DNA of 64,000 nt from Asterochloris sp. CNOR1 (lineage: Eukaryota > Chlorophyta > Trebouxiophyceae > Trebouxiales > Trebouxiaceae), in contig OZ017758.1 in NCBI GenBank assembly GCA_963969365.1, positions 186,001 through 250,000 of the forward strand. The letters are read 5' to 3'. Made by a program: the position numbers and the translations under genes. The notes beneath the pieces were generated by a model that was given only the letters and a program-made list of their open reading frames with translations, had not been told where the DNA came from and ran no database searches. Below, piece after piece: positions 57,001 to 64,000 of this stretch (its first letter is position 1; the number at the start of each line of letters is the position of its first letter).

Positions 57001-60000
57001 GGAGCCCTATGCACATCAGCGCTCCATCTTCCGAAACCACAGTGCTGCAAGAGGCAACACCAGACACACCAAATTCAAGTGCACTGATGTCCTCCTCCCT
57101 CCTGTGCTCCCTGGCGGACAGCCAGGATGGGGTGCCCCATGCACAGGAGCTCACTGATTTGAGCGCTCTGATCTCCTCCTCCCGGTGCTCCCTGGCTGGC
57201 AGAGTGGGGTGCCCTTCCAGCTTGCTGAACTGGATCTTGACAGCCTCCTGGCGGCCCCTCAGGGGGGCTGCATGTTGGGCCTCAGCACTGCGTGGCTTAG
57301 AGGGTCCCTGGCGAACCTGGGGTTGGCCCCAGCGGGACTCTGAAGCTGCGTGTGGGGGCCACTGCCTCTCAGTGTCACTGCAGCCAGAGCAGCAGGGTCT
57401 TCATGCAAGCTCCCAGTGCAGACAGCAGCAGGTTGCTGGCCACACAGGGCAGAGGGACAGGGCTGATGGCATGCACAGCACCGCCTTGCTGCTTGCTGCA
57501 CGCTACAAACTCAACTCGGCCAAGCCAGGCTTGCGCACAGACTGTGCGATGAGCAGCACTTGACCAGTGCGGCATGTTGCAGCTCCAGCCCCTGCGTTGC
57601 AACTGTTCAGCTCATGCTGCAGCTATCAGGACCTGTTCAACACCAGGCGCGGCAACGACCGCTGCAGCGACCATGCCCCCCACAGCACCAGGCGTGACAA
57701 TGGCAGCTGCAGCGACCAGGGGCCCCACAACCAATGCATTTGATCGAGCAGCACCTGGAAACCTCTTCTTCTACCTGCGCCACTGGCATGCTGCCAGCAT
57801 CCTGATGCCTGGCCACGTCAGCCCTTTCCACGGGGTGAGCCTCCCCTTCAGCAGGTGGCAGGGTGGGGGCCCCCCTGAGTGCACCAGCCTCCTCCCCTGC
57901 AAAGCATCAGCTGGCACCTTGGCCTACTAGAATGCACAACACTCTCAACACTCTGCAACAAGCAGGCTGACCTGAAGCAGATTCTGCCAGCCTGGATCAT
58001 GGTCTCATGCACAGCCGGCACATGCAAAAGGTTCTGCGCAACAAAGCCTCACCTGCAGCAGAGTCTGTTAGCTTGGCTGCCTGATCGTGTGGCTTTGGTG
58101 GCTGCCAGCCCTTGCCATAGTAGTCATCATGGTCTGGCGGGGGGACCTGAGGGGCCAGCGCTGCAGCTCTAATTTCGTCCTCATAGTCGCTGTCATCTTG
58201 TGCATCATCTGCAGTGCGAGATACAGGGGACCATAGATATTTGCACCACTGATGGGACGCTGTTGCTGCAGGTGCAGAGCAGTTGTTGGTGGCTTGCTGC
58301 GGGCACAGCTGTGTGAGCAGTTACTGCCCATGCTGCAGTCACGGTCCACCTTCCGCTGTCAAGAGAGGGTCAAGTTCTACTGTCTGCACCTCAGACGGAG
58401 ACTGCCTGCAGCTGCATGAATAAGCACTGTGACTGTTTTGGCTGCCCTTCCTTCATCAGAAGGGCACAGACGGCATGGCTCTGATGCAACCAGCAAAGGA
58501 TGCTGTACCGGCTGCATTGCCTGTGTATGCACTGCTGCTGGCATACAAAGGCTTGTTGGGGTGCTACCTTGTGCTTGGGTGAGCAGAGCTGCCAGATTTG
58601 CCCACATCAGCAGAAGTCTGGCCCAGGCACAAGGCTCACCGGTGGCAGTCTCTCCCCAATGCACTTGTGACATTCTCTCCCCACCACATCCCCATCTGAC
58701 CTGTGACAGTCTCTTCCTGCAGCGCCTGTGGGAGTCCCTTTATGCTATGCTTCTGACAGTCTCTCCATACTGTGCCCGTGCCTGATCTGTGAGATTCTCT
58801 TGCCGCTGGACCCTGCCTGTGAAAAGCGCTCCCCGCTGTGCCTGTGACAGTCTCTCCCAATTGCGCCTGTGACAGTCTCTGCCCGCTGCGCCAGCCCTCA
58901 CCTGTGACAGCTCCTCTCCATTGTGCCATGCTTGACCTGCTGAAAGTGATGCCTACTGTGCTGATAACGACCTTCATTACTGCTGCAGGCCTGACCTGGG
59001 ACGGTGTCTCTCCACTGCGCCAGGCAGTCCCTCTCCGCCTGCAGGATGTCAGCCTTGGCCCTCTCCTCCGCCTGGCGCACCTGCCTGTCAGCCTCAATCT
59101 TCCTGTCCACCTCATCTCTGCAAGCATGAAGTCAGCTTCACCGCAGAAGCTGTGCAGAGGCTGCTGGCTGGCTATCCAGTGCAAGATCCCACCATACAAC
59201 CTGTTATCCTCGGCCAATCGCCCCAAGCTGGAGCTCACCTGCAGAGACATTGTGTCAAAGGAGAACACACAGCAGCTTAAATTGCTCATCTGCATATGCC
59301 TGTACATCTGCTGTGAGGCGGACAGCTGCAAGCGAAAGCAGGATGCAGCCGCTTTGGCCAGGCATATCTGCCTGTCCAGTTTGTCCCTACGGTTGATGCA
59401 GAGCTGCATAAAACGGGATTGACGTTGGATACACTGGCCTCCCTGACTGCATGCAAACTTGACGGTGCAGCTGTTCATGACATTCACAGAAGCTGAGCTC
59501 TGTCAGCATTTGAACTGCCAGGTGCATCCTTGCAGAGGGGTAGACCATGCTGGAGTTGAGGGGAACAGCACAGAAACAGGGACCCCTCTCAGCGACCCCC
59601 ATAACGTGGCTGTGTGTGATACCACAGCTTTGGCATTTCCACAGCCATCAACCAGGCAGAGAAAGACTTTGGCTGCAGCCAAAGCGTTCAGTGGCTGCAC
59701 AGAAGGTGAGCGCTCAGCTGCAGACCCTCAGGTTAGCCAGGCAGAGCAATTGTCGAAAGCACAGCAGATGGCCCCTGCGCACACCTCTGCAGCTTATGCT
59801 TGAGCTTAATGCTGTCTTCACGCTCCTGATCTGCCAGCTTGTGCAGCCTGGCCAGGGACGCCTGCCTGCGAGACTGGACCTCCTGCTTGCTGCCTTCAAA
59901 CAGCAGCTTTCCCCACGTGCCCTCCTCGGCCTGTAGCATCCTGATTGTCGTGTCAGTGAACTGTTATCATCCCATCAGCAGCAGAGAGCAGGCCTCGCCT

Positions 60001-60226
60001 TGGTGAGTGTGGCAAGTGCCTTGCCATCCCCAAACACAATGCTGCTCTGTGCCTGATCAACCTCTTTATACAGATCCAGGTGCAGGACATAGGGACTGGC
60101 ATTGATCGTGAGCAGCAGATCGCCAGATGTGACGATGGCATTGCGCTTCAGGACTCCAGGCAGCTGCACAGTGATGGTGATAGCTCTAGGGGTTTCTTCC
60201 CACACATGCACCGGTGTGAGAGGCAT
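54082..60226 (-). CDS. DNAAF4: DNAAF4/DYX1C1-type axonemal dynein assembly factor (CS + TPR)
   Basis: DNAAF4 is an Hsp90 co-chaperone that pre-assembles axonemal dynein arms in the cytoplasm (Chlamydomonas PF23). Ten exons (60226-59999, 59930-59785, 59117-58996, 58208-58053, 57339-57155, 56409-56213, 55787-55619, 55279-55157, 54723-54335, 54238-54082, TGA) give 623 residues. An N-terminal CS/p23 domain (VHVWEETPRAITITVQLPGV...SSIVFGDGKALATLTKAEEG) leads into a charged coiled coil (EADRQVRQAEERAKADILQ), an acidic stretch, the AVKIQFSKLEGHPTLPAREH segment, and TPRs (AMKEQGDTLLRQGNFEGAVN, LVRRASAFMELQLYSRTAAD). A second TPR block (DFEGAAEAYTVLLQH...ALSNRAACRLEQNQ) follows. Intron 1 uses a GC donor (AAG|gcgagg). 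Intron 8 may too (AAG|gcacgc), though that junction is less certain. Confidence 0.93.
56960..57154 (+). repeat. Copies of a DNAAF4 exon donor junction
   Basis: The end of exon 57339-57155 (plus strand TGATCTCCTCCTCCCGGTGC, TCCCTGGCTGGCAGAGTGG) is copied at about 57087-57133 (TGATGTCCTCCTCCCTCCTG, TGCTCCCTGGCGGACAGCC) and, more worn, at about 56966-57000. Confidence 0.75.
58636..58995 (+). repeat. At least eight short copies of a DNAAF4 exon donor junction
   Basis: Exon 59117-58996 ends, on the plus strand, CCTGGGACGGTGTCTCTCCA then CTGCGCC. Copies of the form CTGTGACAGTCTCTCCC followed by a CTGTGCC-like block stand at about 58643, 58667, 58706, 58753, 58787, 58844, 58869 and 58904. Read on the minus strand, they repeat the GETVTG/RDTVP end of the exon in an 851-bp open frame. 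Confidence 0.88.
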
Positions 60227-61901
60227 GTAGGCAACTTTTGTTTCACAAGGGCTTTCCGAGGGGAAGTCTGCTCCTAAAGTAGTTTAACTGCGTTGAACAC
60301 ACGTGGTCTATGCACCGGCCATGCCAGCGCTCAAGGCATGCTAGCTGGTGCTGACACTGGTGTCAACACTCATTTCATAAGGTCTGTGGGCAAACAGATC
60401 TTGCAAGAAGGTATGGGAATGGTGAGGCTCTGCATAAGAGCTTCAGCTTGTGTTGCTTTGCAGTATGAACAGGAGTTTTTGCAAGGTGTGCATGGGGATT
60501 GCAAGGCAGTCCCCTGTCTTGGCCAGCCACAGCAAATGCAGCGAGCCAGGTTACAGCAACATGTCCTATCAGGACATTATCAGATCATGCAAATATGCAT
60601 TGCATCAACAGAAGAGGAGGTCCTCTTGCAGCCCTGACTGAAGTGCCAGCTGTCCCACTGGTTCACTCTCATAAGGTGTAGGCTTTTCACAGCAGCTATG
60701 AGTAAGATTGATGCAGGGCACCAGACCTGGAGAACTGAGAGCAAGACAAAGCCTACGCTGCGCAGCCACATCCATTTCAGATTGGCAATCTGACATCTGA
60801 CCAACAGCACGCTCATGAAATTGATGCATTTGCACATGCTGTGTGCAACCCTTCAACAAATGCAGCCTGGACTCTGCTGCTTTTGTTCAGGCAAAGGGCG
60901 CCAAGCAGCATCTCAGATGCCTTCTGGGCAAGGTTCCCGGTAGACCATCAGCTGCAGGCGTTTGCAAAAGCCAGAGGCCTAAGGTCATTATGCAACCAGG
61001 TGCCCGGTCTTTAGGTGCCTCATGCAGAACAGCAGCCCTAAACGGGCTGCTTCTGAGGGCCTTGGACTCAGAATGCATCAGCCATCACCTGGATGTGGGT
61101 CACATGCTGCATGTAGGGGTGATGCAAAAATATTGGCTTTTTGCCATGGCAGGTCTCCACAGCAGACAATCTGCAGCTGATCAGGCATATCATTGTTATG
61201 CACAAAGCTCAAAAAGGGCACAGCCGTGCTACCCCCAGCCATGGAGAAAAGGAGCTGAGATCCCCTTCATGTGCTCCTGTCAAGAAGATCATGTCTCCAG
61301 AGAGAGAGCAGCAAAGTTGTTGCCATGCATGTGATAGGAAAGTCATGACCAGGGATAGGCATCACACTGCATGAGTGGGGTCCACAAGCTGCCAGAGCAA
61401 TGTCAGCTGCCAATCCTGCACGGCAAGACAGACACCTTGGAAGGAGAGTATCACTTGGAGGGAGGACAACAAAGTTAGCAGCTGTCATGCCACGTTGTTC
61501 CGCAGCTGCTCAAGTGGTGGCTTGGAGCGGCTAGCTAGCCAAGTAGGTTGGCCTGACTATTGCCTGAAGGCCACCCCTGCCTGCAGTCATATCAATGAAC
61601 ACGCTAGATAACGATTTTGGCGTACAGATAAGACCACTGCCTTGATGGAACTCCTAGTCGAGATTTCAAGTGATGTAAGATGTATTGCAGGACAGGGAGG
61701 GCCATGCAAATTCATTCCAGAAAGTGATGGGGCCAGGGTTGGGGAAAAGGCGGCACAGCAAGCTCAGCTGCGCAAGTGGCAGAATCAAGACAACTGGGGA
61801 CACTGGGACATGGCAGCTTGGCTGCACCTAGCTGGGCAAGTTGCACATGCCCACAGAAAATGAGGCACAACTTTGCTGCAGCAGCCGGCAAGACGCTGAT
61901 G
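60227..61901. other. Intergenic region between DNAAF4 and the myosin gene
   Basis: About 1.7 kb. It should contain the DNAAF4 promoter and the myosin 3' UTR. Open stretches such as 60843-61334 (+) show no recognisable protein family, splice structure or biased composition. I see no RNA gene. Confidence 0.5.
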
Positions 61902-63739
61902 TCAGCGCAGGAACTCAAACTGCTCCTTGTCTCGGAGCTGACGCGGCAGCTGCACGTTTCGTCTGCAACACTGCTCTATCCTGTCCAACAAGCTGACTCC
62001 AGGTGAGGCGCTGTGGTAGGCCCGCGGGGCTTGTACAAAATACCGTGCTGCGTCCGTGAGCAGCTTCCGGGGTAGAACAAAGGCGGCCTGCATCACATGC
62101 CGGGGCTCAGCCAAGCTTGCATTCCTGCACATACTGTTCAATGCAGCAGACCTGAGGCCTTTAGCTGACAGGGCAGCTCAGCAAGTCATGCCATCATTCA
62201 CAGGTGGCAGGGGGTCTTTGACCCCGCAGTGTTTGCCGCCGCCTATGATGGCAGCCATACTAATTTTGTCTTACATGCGCTGCCAGCTGACAGCAGACTC
62301 CAGAGGCAGACTGGAGCAGCAATGCTGCCCACAGCAGCTGGCAGGCTCATGAGCAGGAGAGGGAGACTGCCGGAACAACCAGGTGGCTCTGTGCGGCTCG
62401 ACAGTACATGCGGGCGCTGTTTTGAACTGCAATGTCAGCCACAGCTTCACTACCTTAGCTGTCTGCATGCTGAAACTCTACACACCACCAGCAAGCCCCA
62501 CATCCCCCTGGTTGCCTATGTTGCCATAATTTGTCAGCAGGCCCAGTTTAGAGTCCAACAGCTGAGCAAGTGGCATAAAGCCTGCAGACAGCGTGCTGCA
62601 TTCACATGGAGTCCTGCAGCTAGCTCACATTGCATTGTAAAGCATTGATGCTGCAGAGCATGCAACCATTCTTGCACCCAAGGCTTCCCAGCTTGTTGTG
62701 ATGGGGACAGCAAGGGCTTGAGAACTTGGGAGTACTCACCGTGGAATCAAGCAAAAGGCTGTCCTCGTCCTCTAGAGTCCTGTGCGACATGACTGAGGCT
62801 GGGGTCTGGTACCCGTCAGCCTGCATCATGGAGGGGTGCGCGGGCGTCTGGGCACCGCTGTTGGCGAAGATGCCGCCCCCCGCGGGGCCCCCGCTCCAAG
62901 TTCCTTGGTCGGGGGCAAAGGGGTTGCCGCTGGTCACCGAGAGAGGGCTGCTGGGGGCGGAGCGCCCCGAGGAGTCCACTGCCCGCTTCAGCGTCTCAAG
63001 CAGGATGATGGTGTTGGTGCCCTGCAGGGGGAGAGGCCCAGGATGTGGGGCAATCAAGGTGCTTCTGGTGAAAGCACAGGTCATGTCGCAGGCACAACCT
63101 GTAAGGTGCCCCGCAGAGGGAGAGGCCCAGATGTGGAGCAGTCACAATGCTTCCTGTGAGGACACAGTCACACTTCATAAGCACAAGTCGTGGAGCACAG
63201 TAACTGTTGACCCTGCCCTGTCAGCTCATGTGGTGAGGGTACACTTTGCACCACAGGCAAATCTTGTGAAGCACAGCAAGTCTTTACCCTGCCTTGCCAG
63301 CACTGCTGAAAGTCTGCAGCGGAACCAACGCGTTCCAGGCCCATGCAGGAGCAGTGTGCAGGAGAGCGGAAGAAGGAAGGGCTGCTCAAGGGGCGCACAC
63401 ACACATGCGGCTGGCACGCCAGATCATGTCTTGAGCAGCATTCTATAACTTCATCTCAGAAAGCTCCAGCCAGAGCCAGCCACCACCAATCACCACCTCT
63501 GGTGCCCTCTGCCGGCATTATGCTGACCTCAGCAGTATCCCAACACTGCCTACAGACGCAGCTCGCAGCCGGCCAGCCCTAGCCCAACACTTCTGCAGCA
63601 GTGTGTGTGGTGACAGTGGGTGGGCACTCACCTGACCGCCAGTGATCCAGTCATCGTGGTGGTGCTCCGTCAGCTTGTAGATCTGCTGGAGCGTGAGCGA
63701 GGGGCACATCCTGCGCAGGTCCGGCGTGATGTCAAAGCC
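61902..63739 (-). CDS. Class XI-like myosin, C-terminal part of the dilute (globular tail) domain; 5' truncated by the window
   Basis: Three phase-0 exons (63739-63632, 63021-62740, 62087-61902, TGA) encode the last 191 residues. The first (GFDITPDLRRMCPSLTLQQI...KLTEHHHDDWITGG) matches the end of the dilute domain of plant myosin XI, where TDLCPVLSIQQLYRIST-like sequence is typical. This domain binds cargo receptors. The second carries a long Ser/Pro/Gly linker (SGRSAPSSPLSVTSGNPFAP). The third ends LLDRIEQCCRRNVQLPRQL and EQFEFLR. Motor and coiled coil lie beyond position 64000. The class is inferred from one conserved exon. Confidence 0.75.
63022..63190 (+). repeat. Copy of a myosin exon acceptor junction and flanking intron
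   Basis: The junction next to exon 63021-62740 (GGTGCCCTGCAGGGGGAGAG, GCCCAGGATGTGG) and the following 70 bp are repeated at about 63109-63185 (GGTGCCCCGCAGAGGGAGAG, GCCCAGATGTGG). Confidence 0.85.
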
Positions 63740-64000
63740 CTGCAGGCAGAGGAGTGCCTTTCAAAGGGCTGCATCTGGCTGTATCAGGGAAGGCAGACAA
63801 GCAGTGCTGAGACAGCAGCCGCAATGTTCATAGCCTGCTATGCATGAGCACTTTGCTACCTCCAGCAGTGTCTAGATGATCGACTGGTTAGGCGGATGCT
63901 CTTGGGCTTCCAGGCTGTAAGGCAAGCTCAACGCCAACGCACTGTCACGCTGGCGGCCACATCGGCAGCGCCTAATACAAGCATGTGACATGTCAGGCCT
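63740..64000. other. Unresolved sequence at right edge, probably myosin intron
   Basis: No further myosin exon can be read with confidence between the acceptor at 63740 and the window end. Confidence 0.4.

Noticed and set aside
58636-59487. Minus-strand ORF of 283 codons with GETVTG repeats as a separate repeat protein
   Set aside because: Only 59117-58996 fits DNAAF4. The remainder is donor-junction copies and lacks a conserved family; kept as a finding, not a gene.

Overview
This window is nuclear DNA from an intron-rich, moderately GC-rich eukaryote, most likely a green alga, perhaps a trebouxiophyte-like coccoid lineage; the lineage is inferred from gene content. Supporting evidence: almost every gene is split into exons of 25-400 bp by GT-AG introns, typically with donors like GTGAGC and acceptors ending CTGCAG. 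The genes are plant/algal in type: a plant-type purple acid phosphatase, a plant-type soluble pyrophosphatase, a ZIP4/SPO22 meiotic protein resembling land-plant ZIP4, a kinesin resembling the plant ungrouped (ARK-like) class, and the tail of a class XI-like myosin. I rebuilt about 100 introns by hand, requiring exon phases to agree across each junction, so most exon ends below are checked by reading frame. None is checked by transcripts.

Layout, left to right: RtcB RNA ligase (+, 5' end outside the window, 186-4141); FUN14-domain protein (+, 5260-9244); a small coiled-coil protein (-, 9616-10148); TPR-RING-LON protein of the LONRF type (-, 10752 to about 18900); a stretch with no confident gene (18901-20747); GFA/CENP-V-fold zinc protein (+, 20748-21678); soluble inorganic pyrophosphatase (-, 21865-24536); secreted expansin with an added cysteine-rich CBM1-like module (-, 25039-28049); ZIP4/SPO22 (+, 28371-36842); kinesin with a long coiled coil and an IQ motif (-, 36976-47924); secreted purple acid phosphatase (+, 48190-54021); DNAAF4/DYX1C1 dynein-arm assembly factor (-, 54082-60226); C-terminal tail of a myosin (-, 61902-63739, continuing off the right edge). 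Genes are packed tightly. Convergent pairs end 60-370 bp apart, and two divergent pairs share upstream regions of only 265-321 bp.

Functionally the genes are a mixed set, not an operon: RNA repair, organelle membrane biology, ubiquitin ligation, phosphate and pyrophosphate metabolism, cell-wall loosening, meiosis, cytoskeletal motors and flagellar assembly. ZIP4 and DNAAF4 together imply that sexual and flagellate stages exist or existed. ZIP4 carries two in-frame TAG codons and may be decaying.

The most striking signal is in the introns. In at least ten introns of six genes, the intron is largely an array of direct, decayed copies (unit about 27-125 bp, often 85-90 bp) of the adjacent exon-intron junction, so each intron carries several spare, degenerate splice sites with stubs of exon. 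Other points of interest are a perfect 43-bp foldback inside the LONRF gene and an apparently raised frequency of GC-AG introns.
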